In this document: positions 41,403 to 50,308 of the stretch, piece by piece | Layout of the letters: each line of letters opens with the position of its first letter | How positions within the stretch are numbered: the stretch's first letter is position 1 | From: Isosphaera pallida ATCC 43644 | GTDB taxonomy: Bacteria; Planctomycetota; Planctomycetia; Isosphaerales; Isosphaeraceae | DNA length: 64,000 nucleotides | Reading direction: 5' to 3' | NCBI RefSeq assembly: GCF_000186345.1 | Contig: NC_014962.1 | Location: forward strand, 4,926,450-4,990,449 | The notes under the pieces: model-generated | Told to the model about the DNA's origin: nothing | The model's database searches: none | Seen by the model: only the letters and a program-made list of their open reading frames with translations | Position numbers and translations under genes: made by a program

Positions 41403-44400
41403 TCAACCACGGCGCCGACCCGGGTTGGATTGACGCGCCGCGCCCCGGAACCGGGGATCGAGATCCTCCAGGTTGAGTTGCGGCAGGGTAGGACGACGAC
41501 GCACCAAGTCACGGATTTGCGCCCGTTGCGCCGCCACCTCCAGCACCGGCGGCACCACGCCCGGCACGCAGTCTGGCTCGATCGGCTCGGCAATGGCGAT
41601 CAGGTCGCTGTTGTGGATCACTCGCGCCCCCGAACCCCGGTTGGGCAGGGCGGCCACGTCGTCCACGATCAGACGGGTCCGATTGGGACGATGCTTGGTC
41701 GGGGCCGGAATCCGCAACTGGCGGTTGAACACGATGTTGTTGCCGATGTGGGCGGTGACCACCTCGCGGAAGTTGTCGCGCCCGGCGTCCATGATGTTGT
41801 TGCCGGTCCCGCCGTCGAGGTTGTCGAAGCCGTCCTCACCCAGCAGCACGTCGTCGCCGTCGAAGGGGATCGAACGGTCGCGGGGGCGGTGGACCAAGTT
41901 GAAGGTGTCGCCACCGATCAGCCAGTCGTTGCCGTCGCCACCTTGGAGGGTGTCGTTGCCCGCGTTGCCGAAGATCGTGTCGTCGCCGGCTCCGCCGAAG
42001 GCGATGTCGTTGCCGTCGCCGCCGGAGATCACGTCGTTGCCGTCGCCGCCGACCAGGGTGTCGTTGCCCGCTTCGCCGAAGAGGAAGTCGTCCCCCTCAC
42101 CGCCGAAGAGATAATCCTGGCCCGCGCCACCGTAGAGGGTATCATCACCGGCCCGACCAAACAGCACGTCGTCGCCCGACTCGCCGAAGAGCAGGTCGTT
42201 GCCTTCACCGCCGCAGAGGGTGTCGCTGTCGAAGAACAGGCTGACCCCGTCGCCGCCCCAGAGCGTGTCGTTGCCCGCACCACCGTCCACGAAGTCGTCG
42301 CCGCCGTCGCCGAAGGCGCGGTCGTCGCCGGCACCGGCGTAAATGGCGTCGCTGCCCTCGCCGCCCCGGATGAAGTCGTTGCCTGGCTCGGTGACGAAGC
42401 CCGCGTCGAAGTCCGGCACAAACTGTTCACCCAGTAGGTCGTCGCCCAGGCCGCCGAGGATGGTGTCGTCGCCGAGTTCGCCCACGATGCGGTCGTTGCC
42501 CGCGCCGCCGTCCAGGAAGTCGCCCGAACCGATAGTCGCCGGAACGATCGTGAGGGTGGCGATGTCGAAGTCGGCGTCGCCCAGGATCAGGTCGTCGCCT
42601 TCTTCGCCAGTGATGACGTCGGCACCTTGGCCGCCCAATAAGGTGTCGTCGCCGCCGCCGCCGCGGATGGTGTTGTTGCCCGCCACGCCGCGGACCAGGT
42701 CGTTGCCCGCGTCACCTTGAATCAGGTTGTTGCCGCTGGTCCCGTGCAGCTGGTCATTGCCCGGACCACCAATCAGGGTGTCGTCGGTCAGGTCGCTGGT
42801 GACGCCGATCAGGCCGCCCCACAGGGTGTCGTTGCCCGCCTCGCCGTCGAGCAGGTCGGTGCCAGCTCCGCCTTGGATCAGGTCGTTGCCCGCGCCGCCG
42901 GTGATGGTGTCGTCGCCGGCCCCGCCGACCAGCGAATCGTCGCCGCCGTTGCCCTCGATGGTGTTGTTGCCATCTTCAACCGGGTTGTTGTTGCCGGCCC
43001 CGCCGAAGATGGTGTCGTTCAGGTCAGAGCCCCGCAGCAAGTCGTTGCCCGGACCACCGATCAGCACCAGGCCGGGCGTGCCGGCCGGCAGCGGATTGAT
43101 CGCCGAGTTGCCCGCGCCCAGGGTGTCGTTGCCCTCACCGCCGTTGAGCACCACCCGGAGGTTACGCGACACTTCCGCGTCGCTGACGATGCGATCGTCG
43201 CCCGCGCCGCCCAGGACGGTCAGGGTCTCGTCGATGGTCGGGCCGAAGACCCGCACGGTGGCCGAGAGACCCTGAATCAGCACTGGACCAGCCGCGTTGG
43301 GCCGAGCCACGCCGATGTCGTCGGCTCCCACGGTGCCGCTGACCTGATACGAGTCGGTCCCCGCCCCGCCATCCAGATCGACCAGCCGCAGGTTGGTGGT
43401 GGACAGGTCGTTGACGATGTAAGAATCGTTGCCCAGGCCGCCGACCAGCGAGACGTGTTCCAGGTCGCCCTCGACACTGGCTCCGGCCACAGCCAGGCGG
43501 AACTGGGCCCCCAGGCCGGGCGAGCCGATCGCGGCGTTGGCCCCCAGCACGAAGGTGTCGTTGGCGTTGGTGCCGTTGATCACGGCCGCGTCCACGCCGT
43601 CGCCGCCCACGATCGTATCGGCTCCGCTGTCGCCGGCGTTGATCACGAAGGTGTCGTTGCCGACGCCACCGAGCAACAAGTCATTGCCTGCGCCGCCAAT
43701 GATGAGGTCGTCACCGTCGCCGCCGTCGATCACGTCGCCGAACGTCGTGCCGGTTAGGCTGTCATTACCCGCCCCGCCCAGCAGGGTCGCACCCTGGAGG
43801 GTGAAGTCGGAGAAGTCGATCGTGTCGTTGCCCGCGCCGCCGTCGGCGGTCAGGCTCTCGAATGTGCCGTTCAGGTCGATGGTGGCATCGTTGAGCGAAA
43901 CGGACGTGCCCGCCCCGGTGATCGTGTCGGCCGCGTTGGTTCCTTCGATCACCACGCTGTCCCGACCCGCGCCGGGGGTCAGTCCCAACGAGTTGAACGC
44001 GCCGCCGGAGACCAAAAGCCCGCCCAGGCTGGAGGAGATCGCCGCGCGACCGGTTCCCAGCGAGGTCACGCGGTGAGTGTCGTTGCCGCCGAAGCCGGTC
44101 AGGTTGAGCCGGTTGACGCCGCCCAGCGGGTTGAACCGCACGTCGCCCAGGTTGCTGAAGTTGGTACGGCCCCCGTTGTTCTGGGTGATGAACCCGCTGG
44201 TGATCGAGGTGGCCGTCAGGCTGAACACGTCATCGACCAGGGCGGGCACGCCGTCGCCGTCGATGAACAGGATGTCGCCGTCGTTGGGCGCGCCGCCGTT
44301 GACGTTGATCGTCGGGATCGCCGCGCTGTTGGGATCGACGGTGGCGATGACGTTAGCGTCCGGCAGATCGGTGACGCCCACCCTCATGCTGCTGGGTTCA

Positions 44401-47400
44401 ACAGCGAACACGTCGTTGCCGCCCAGACCCAGCAGGGTGATCGCCGAGCCGGCCCCCACGCCGAAGTCACGCACCCGAATCAGCGCGAATTGATCGACCC
44501 GCGCGGTGTTGTCGTGGACCCAGAACGAGTTGGACGCGCCGTTGCCCCGCACGGTCAGGGTGTCGTCGCCGCCGTTGCCGCCGTTGATGTCGATGCGGTT
44601 GATCCCGCTGAAGGCGACCGAGGCGGTGTCGGTGCCGCCGATGACCAGCAGACCCGACTCATTGTCGGCCCCCGGCGCGAAGTCGTAGGAATCGTTGCCC
44701 GCGTTGCCGACGACTTCGATGACGTCGTTGCCCGCGCCGGCCTGGATGACGACGTTGGGACCGGTGCCTTGCAGGTCGAACCGAATCCGGTCGTTGCCCG
44801 CTCCAGTATCGAGCGTCACCGAGGTGAAACCGTTGGCGACAGGTCCCGGAGTTAGGCCATTGCCGTCGTCAATCACCACGTCGAACCGGCCCACGATCCG
44901 AATGTCGTCGGAGACCGCTCCGTTCAATGCGCTGAAGTCGCCCACCGAGGAGGACGGGGAATAGCGAACCTCCACCACGTCGTCCTGGCCGGTGGTGACG
45001 ATCCGCAGGGTGTCGCCGTCGTTGGGGTTGGCGTTGATGTTGACCTTGTCGATGTTCTGGAAGAACAGAGTGCCCAGGGTGTTGGTTAGGGTGCCAGCGT
45101 CAAAGATCCGCCCGCGGCGCGATTCGAAGGCGTTGGCCTCCAGCACCAGTTGGTTGGCGATCTGATCGACGCCGCTGTAGGCCAAGCGGTTGACGCCAGT
45201 GCCACCGTTGACCCGCACATCGATGTCCCAGGTGGAAATCTGGGAGGCGAAGGGAGCCACGCTGATGCGGTCGTTCAATGTGCCGGTGCGGATGTTGAGC
45301 CGTCGCTGGGCTTGAGGGTTGAAGAAGCCCAGGAAGTTGAGGTCAACTTGAATGGCGGGCAGCTGCCGATTCAGGTCGTTGATCCTCACGAAGAAGGCGC
45401 GGGAGGAATTGGGCCGCGGGTCCTGAGGCAGGTCGGGGTTGAAACCATCGATCTGAACGATGTCGGCTTCATCGACGCCGCCGGCGGCCGGGTTGCCTGC
45501 GGGATTGACCCCGCCCCGGTCGCCCAACACGTTGATGACGTCGGTGGTGATGCCGATGGTTTCCATTCGGGTCCAGGAGATTTGGCCCTGACCCATGATC
45601 GGCAGCAACGTCAGTGGGTTGACTTCACGGACAGCGTAGTTGGGCGGACCCAGCACCGGGTCGGTGTACAGGTCGAATGCCGGGCCGTTGAATTGGAGGC
45701 GATCGCCAGGACGAGCCGGATCGGCCGGGTTCATACCGTCGAGATAGATGTCCACCCCGTTGGGCGAGAAGGTCGGGATGAAGAGGTCGCCCAGCGGGCC
45801 GGTCTCGTTACCGCCCGCAGCATAAAGCGCTGCCAGGGTGGTCGGATCGAGATTGACGAAAATCAGGGCTCCTAGCCCCTGGTTGAACACCTGCACGACA
45901 GAATCGGTGACAAAGAACTCATCCACCGCCGAGATGCCCATCGGAGCGACCTGACTGAAGGCGTTGAATGGACTGCCCGTCGCCGCCGGAGCATTCATGT
46001 CGGAAAGACCGACCACCGACACCACGTCTCTGTCGCCCGAGGCGTTGGTGTCGCCGTTGATGAACAAGCCGCCGAAGGTTCGGAACCCTCTGATCCCGAC
46101 TTGTTGGCCGAACCGCCCATAGTTGGCCGTGCCTTGGCCCACGGTCAAAATCGCCGCGTCAGAACTGGGCTGGAGCGAGACCACGATCCCTTGTTCAGGG
46201 TTGGCGATGGTGCCCCAGGCGATGTTGGTGTCATCGGCTAGGGTGAAAATGTCGTCGCCCGCGCCAACGAACTCGATCGGCACCGTCGCCAGAAACTGGC
46301 TATCCAGGCCGTTGAGGGTCACGTCGTTGAAGAAGAACCCAGGGGCCAGAGTCACCGTCAACGATCCAGTCGGCGTGACGAAATCGACCGTCTCGCTCAA
46401 GCCCACCGAGGAAATTCGCGACACATTGTCGCCCGCCACCCCGTTGTCGCCCAGGGTCACATCCCCTTGAAGGTTGAAGATGAACTGGCGATTGACGGCA
46501 TTGAGATTGTCGATGATCGGGTCGAGCCCGGTATAGGAAATGCCCCGACCGTCGATGAAAATCGTGCCCGCGTTGGCATTAGTGAAGTTGTGAACCACGG
46601 TTTGAGCGTTGATGCTCGTCCCCGCGCTCAGCAGGTTGATCGTATCGAAATCAGCACCACCATTGAAGAAGATTTGGAGAACGTTGGTGATGTTGGAAAA
46701 GTCCTGGTTGCGATAATTGACTTCCAGAACGTCGTCGCCAAGGCCGCCGTTGAAGGTGAACCTTCCGATGCCAAGCGTCCCATTGACATAATCGACCGTG
46801 GCGGTGTCGCCGCCGTCCAGACCATTGAAGATCAGGTCGAGGCTGTCGAGGAACCGCACCGGAGCCGCGCTGTTGAGAATGAACTCGAGTCGGGTCGCAT
46901 CGAACCGCCGCAGCAGAAACTCATCGTCGTCGGGGGTGCCATTGACCACCAGGCCAGCCGCGTTGGTGATGTTGACTTCCTGGATCCCGGTGAATTCGAT
47001 GGTCGGGAAGAATCCGAAAGTCACCAACCCGGAGTCGGGCCCGGTGAAGATGACTTCGACCGTGTCGCCGCCGGCGTTCACGTTTAGAACGTCCGAGCCG
47101 GCTCCGCCGTTGATCACATTGATCGAACCGCCCCCCAACAAAGCGGCCGCGACGTTGATCGTGTCGTTTCCGGCCCCGGTGTTGATGGTGGTCGTGGCAA
47201 AGGTGACGGAGGTGTTGACATTCACTACATCCGCGCCCGAGCCGAGGTTGATGGTCAGATCGAGTGTGTCGGCTTCGACCATGCTGATGTTGGCTGGAGC
47301 CACGCCCGAGACCACCACATTGCCACCGACAAGGTTCAGACCCACCGTGCGTCCGGTGGCGTCGGCCCCGTTGTTGATCGTGACGTTGTTAAAGCCAAGC

Positions 47401-48104
47401 GTGTTTTGCAGAGTCACTGGGGCGTTGATGGTCTGGGCGCTGCCGGCGCTGCCGATGTTGACGGTGTCGGTTCCACCGAAGCCGTTATAGATGAACTCCT
47501 CGCCCGCGAAGGTGGACAGGATGGTGAGCGTGTCGGCGTTGCCACTCCCGATCAGGAGAATACCGCCGTCGAAGATCGCGTTGTTGTTCAGGGTGAACCC
47601 GGCGGCGGTCGTGATCCCAGTGGTGGCGTAAGTGAAGGTCTGAGCCGGGGCCGCCGAGAAGTCCACCACCAGATTGTCGATTCCCGCGCCCGCCGACACA
47701 ACGTTGATCGTCGCTCCGATCAGGTCGGCCCGGCCGGTGACGGTGCCGATCTCAAGCGTGTCGTCACCAGCGCCCAAATCGACACTCACCGTCGAAGCGG
47801 GGGCCGCCGGCAAGGTCTGATCTCCGGGCAACGTGCTGTCGAAGTCGAAGTCACTATTAAACCCGAGGTCGCCCTCTGAAAAGCGGTTGTGACGTAGCAA
47901 GCCGCCTTGCTGGTCGATCACCAAGGTTTCGGACGCAGGACCGCCCACGAACGAGGCGACTCCGCCGACAAGGGTCGCCGAAAAGGCCAAGAGCGTCCGG
48001 TCTTCCAATTTCTCGGGTGACCAGGCGTTCGACGGCTTCCGCTTGCTCTTGAGACGGCGCCCCTGACGCGCCGTCCAATCCGTCCGACCGAAGTAGCTGC
48101 TCAT
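41403..48104 (-). CDS. giant RTX-type calcium-binding surface protein
   Basis: 2,233-residue protein. The amino terminus has the planctomycete SPEKLEDRTLLAF motif in a basic leader. Residues about 60-1430 are beta-rich repeats with alternating NVNGGAGND-like segments. Residues about 1438-2095 carry many RTX nonapeptides of the form GGxGxDxLx (GGAGNDLLLGG, GGEGDDFLFGEAGND), which bind calcium and fold outside the cell. The carboxyl end (about 100 residues) is Pro/Arg-rich and ends RRG. Proteins of this type are normally secreted by a type I system; no such transporter is adjacent. It may be an adhesin or matrix protein. Confidence 0.87.
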   Translation of the reverse strand: MSSYFGRTDWTARQGRRLKSKRKPSNAWSPEKLEDRTLLAFSATLVGGVASFVGGPASETLVIDQQGGLLRHNRFSEGDLGFNSDFDFDSTLPGDQTLPAAPASTVSVDLGAGDDTLEIGTVTGRADLIGATINVVSAGAGIDNLVVDFSAAPAQTFTYATTGITTAAGFTLNNNAIFDGGILLIGSGNADTLTILSTFAGEEFIYNGFGGTDTVNIGSAGSAQTINAPVTLQNTLGFNNVTINNGADATGRTVGLNLVGGNVVVSGVAPANISMVEADTLDLTINLGSGADVVNVNTSVTFATTTINTGAGNDTINVAAALLGGGSINVINGGAGSDVLNVNAGGDTVEVIFTGPDSGLVTFGFFPTIEFTGIQEVNITNAAGLVVNGTPDDDEFLLRRFDATRLEFILNSAAPVRFLDSLDLIFNGLDGGDTATVDYVNGTLGIGRFTFNGGLGDDVLEVNYRNQDFSNITNVLQIFFNGGADFDTINLLSAGTSINAQTVVHNFTNANAGTIFIDGRGISYTGLDPIIDNLNAVNRQFIFNLQGDVTLGDNGVAGDNVSRISSVGLSETVDFVTPTGSLTVTLAPGFFFNDVTLNGLDSQFLATVPIEFVGAGDDIFTLADDTNIAWGTIANPEQGIVVSLQPSSDAAILTVGQGTANYGRFGQQVGIRGFRTFGGLFINGDTNASGDRDVVSVVGLSDMNAPAATGSPFNAFSQVAPMGISAVDEFFVTDSVVQVFNQGLGALIFVNLDPTTLAALYAAGGNETGPLGDLFIPTFSPNGVDIYLDGMNPADPARPGDRLQFNGPAFDLYTDPVLGPPNYAVREVNPLTLLPIMGQGQISWTRMETIGITTDVINVLGDRGGVNPAGNPAAGGVDEADIVQIDGFNPDLPQDPRPNSSRAFFVRINDLNRQLPAIQVDLNFLGFFNPQAQRRLNIRTGTLNDRISVAPFASQISTWDIDVRVNGGTGVNRLAYSGVDQIANQLVLEANAFESRRGRIFDAGTLTNTLGTLFFQNIDKVNINANPNDGDTLRIVTTGQDDVVEVRYSPSSSVGDFSALNGAVSDDIRIVGRFDVVIDDGNGLTPGPVANGFTSVTLDTGAGNDRIRFDLQGTGPNVVIQAGAGNDVIEVVGNAGNDSYDFAPGADNESGLLVIGGTDTASVAFSGINRIDINGGNGGDDTLTVRGNGASNSFWVHDNTARVDQFALIRVRDFGVGAGSAITLLGLGGNDVFAVEPSSMRVGVTDLPDANVIATVDPNSAAIPTINVNGGAPNDGDILFIDGDGVPALVDDVFSLTATSITSGFITQNNGGRTNFSNLGDVRFNPLGGVNRLNLTGFGGNDTHRVTSLGTGRAAISSSLGGLLVSGGAFNSLGLTPGAGRDSVVIEGTNAADTITGAGTSVSLNDATIDLNGTFESLTADGGAGNDTIDFSDFTLQGATLLGGAGNDSLTGTTFGDVIDGGDGDDLIIGGAGNDLLLGGVGNDTFVINAGDSGADTIVGGDGVDAAVINGTNANDTFVLGANAAIGSPGLGAQFRLAVAGASVEGDLEHVSLVGGLGNDSYIVNDLSTTNLRLVDLDGGAGTDSYQVSGTVGADDIGVARPNAAGPVLIQGLSATVRVFGPTIDETLTVLGGAGDDRIVSDAEVSRNLRVVLNGGEGNDTLGAGNSAINPLPAGTPGLVLIGGPGNDLLRGSDLNDTIFGGAGNNNPVEDGNNTIEGNGGDDSLVGGAGDDTITGGAGNDLIQGGAGTDLLDGEAGNDTLWGGLIGVTSDLTDDTLIGGPGNDQLHGTSGNNLIQGDAGNDLVRGVAGNNTIRGGGGDDTLLGGQGADVITGEEGDDLILGDADFDIATLTIVPATIGSGDFLDGGAGNDRIVGELGDDTILGGLGDDLLGEQFVPDFDAGFVTEPGNDFIRGGEGSDAIYAGAGDDRAFGDGGDDFVDGGAGNDTLWGGDGVSLFFDSDTLCGGEGNDLLFGESGDDVLFGRAGDDTLYGGAGQDYLFGGEGDDFLFGEAGNDTLVGGDGNDVISGGDGNDIAFGGAGDDTIFGNAGNDTLQGGDGNDWLIGGDTFNLVHRPRDRSIPFDGDDVLLGEDGFDNLDGGTGNNIMDAGRDNFREVVTAHIGNNIVFNRQLRIPAPTKHRPNRTRLIVDDVAALPNRGSGARVIHNSDLIAIAEPIEPDCVPGVVPPVLEVAAQRAQIRDLVRRRPTLPQLNLEDLDPRFRGAARQSNPGRRRG

Positions 48105-48861
48105 CGGTGACTCTCTTGGAGTGAAGACTCTGACCGCGTCCTTTCAACAATCGCTCATCCTTGCATGATGCAGACTCGAAGGCCAGCTGATCGAGGTGGG
48201 GAATCGCCTAGCCAACCCATTTGGGAACCCCCCATTCTTCCTATCCGACAGCAACGATGGAAATGAGGAGATCCTCTCTAACCTTACCACTTAGCGAAGA
48301 CGCTGCAAGGTTGCAAGCCATCCCCCTCCAATTTTTTCTTTTCTTCGCAAAGTTCCCATACCGCCAAGTCCAAGGAACACATTCATTTGGTGCCAATGGA
48401 AAGTCGCTTTTCTTTTTTTAACCGAACGAAATGGCACGGCGTTCCACACACGGTGAGCTTAGGTCGAACTCGGAGGAAAACGACAGAGGTAGTTCACCTT
48501 GGTCTTGATTCCAAGTTCAAAGCAGCTTACGCTCATGAAAGCGCAAGGTGACGCTCGTTTTTCTCCGCCTCGCCGTAATCCCACCGTCCGGCGTTCCTGA
48601 GGATGACTTGGACGGTTTGAACAATGCGTCCAGCCTGATTCTGCACCGCATCGGTTTTCGAGATGCGATTCCAATCGAGGACAGAATCGCATCAAAACAA
48701 CCCGATTCACGTTGAGTAGTCACGTTTGGAGACCTTCCCGGCGTCGATCACCTCCGCGACGCTCCACGGGATCCTGGCACGTCCCTTCACCGTCGTGGTC
48801 CGTCCAAAGTCGCCCATTCCTTCACCCCTCCCACCTGAGCCGCCTCTTGGAGCGTGAGACG
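48105..48861. other. 757-base divergent intergenic region
   Basis: It separates the RTX gene (minus) from the coiled-coil gene (plus). A pyrimidine-rich, AT-richer stretch at about 48325-48420 (runs of T) stands out from the GC-rich surroundings and may hold a promoter or terminator. No gene is supported. Confidence 0.5.
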
Positions 48862-50169
48862 ATGAATCCGCTGGCGAAGTCGTCCGAGGACGCTCGGGAC
48901 CACCCGAGTGGGACCGCTGGCGCGCGCCCTTTGGCACCTACTCCGTCGCCGGCTGAACGGCGGGACGGTTCGATTCGTTCGTTCTCGGTGGTTTCGCCGG
49001 ACGACGACCCCGAAGGCGAATGGAATCCCGAGTCCCGCCGGGCCAACCACGCCCCGCTCACCACGCCCGACTCGGCCTCCACGTTCTCGCGGAGTTCGAC
49101 GAACCCGTCGAGTTTGACGCAAATCCAGTTTCGGTTGCTCCGCTCCGAGCTGGACTCGCTCCGCCGTCAACGTGACGACGCCCGGCGTCAGTACCGGGCG
49201 CTTCAGGACCATTACGAAGCGTTGACCCGCACCCTGATTTCTCCCTCGCGGCTCAAGTTGTTGAGGGCGGAACTCGAATCACTGCGCCGCCAGCGCGACG
49301 ATGCTCGCAACCAGGTTCGCCGGCTTCAAGAAATGTGCGAGCGTTTGCAACGGCTTCACGACCACGACCAGGCAGCGCTGACCGCCTCGCAGGAGTGGCG
49401 TCGTCAACGCGACGAAGCCATGAAGGAGGCCGCGCGGCTACGCAGCGTGCTTCAGGAGTTGTCCCGCACCTCGTTGATCCCTGACGATCTGGTGGATCGC
49501 GGCGACTACGAGCGTCTTCAGGAGCAACTTCAGGCCGCGCGGGCCGAGTTGGAACGATTGCGTCACGAACGCCGTCGCCTTCAGGAAACCACGGTTCCGT
49601 TGCACGAGTATCAGCTCCTCTCCGAGCGGGTCGAGATGCTCTCCAACCAGCTTCACGAAGAACGAGCCAAACACCGCGATATTCCGCCGCCTCACGAGTT
49701 AGAGAACCTGAAACGGGATCGGGAGATTCTGCGCGAATTGGTAGCCAGTCTCGTGGAGGCGCTGGCGCGTCGGCTCTGGACCCTCCAGCCCAGCTCTGAG
49801 CTCGAACGCCGGCGCTGGGAGCTTCAGCTCGAACATCTGGTTCAGCCGGACCTCTCTTGGGAGGAACGGTTGGCGATCCTCGCCACGGAACTCCATCGCC
49901 TTCTGGAGGTTCGGACGTCGCCCGGGCGGAGTGTCTGCCCGCCAATCGCCCCCGGCGATGGCACGCCGTCCAGCCCCACGCGCGGGGAACCGTTGGCGCA
50001 AAGTGCCGCCTCGAGCCGCCAGGGCGCGTCCCGCCTTGCCCAACGACCCGCAAGCCCCCTTGCACGCCCGGCCGATTCCGAACTCCGCTCGGCCGTGCGG
50101 TTGCTTGATTCCACCCGCGCCCGCCTCGCTCTGCTCCGCAACGAATACCGCCGCCCCCCCACCTCTTGA
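48862..50169 (+). CDS. coiled-coil protein of unknown function
   Basis: 435-residue hypothetical protein. Residues about 90-350 are predicted by eye to be coiled coil: regular Leu/Arg/Glu heptads, with ELxSLRRQRDDAR occurring twice (LRSELDSLRRQRDDARRQ and LRAELESLRRQRDDARNQ). The amino end is Ser/Pro-rich and disordered, as is the last 80 residues. No signal peptide or membrane helix is present. ATG 48862 follows GGAG nine bases upstream. A secreted unknown protein follows after 139 bases. Confidence 0.65.
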   Translation: MNPLAKSSEDARDHPSGTAGARPLAPTPSPAERRDGSIRSFSVVSPDDDPEGEWNPESRRANHAPLTTPDSASTFSRSSTNPSSLTQIQFRLLRSELDSLRRQRDDARRQYRALQDHYEALTRTLISPSRLKLLRAELESLRRQRDDARNQVRRLQEMCERLQRLHDHDQAALTASQEWRRQRDEAMKEAARLRSVLQELSRTSLIPDDLVDRGDYERLQEQLQAARAELERLRHERRRLQETTVPLHEYQLLSERVEMLSNQLHEERAKHRDIPPPHELENLKRDREILRELVASLVEALARRLWTLQPSSELERRRWELQLEHLVQPDLSWEERLAILATELHRLLEVRTSPGRSVCPPIAPGDGTPSSPTRGEPLAQSAASSRQGASRLAQRPASPLARPADSELRSAVRLLDSTRARLALLRNEYRRPPTS

Positions 50170-50308
50170 CCCACCCCGGTCCAATCGGTTTGAATCGCGC
50201 GGTTTCCTGACTCCCCCTCACAACGGGCGGCGTCCCGTGAGTTGGCGGAACCAACGTCCGCCGCTGGTTCGACCCTCTTCTCTGAAGCTCCTGAAGGTCC
50301 GCGCGATC

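Noticed and set aside
41322-43757. Long Val/Ala-rich plus-strand frames (371 and 346 codons)
   Set aside because: Reverse complement of the RTX repeats; the low-complexity VVA pattern is explained by the GGxGxD codons on the other strand.
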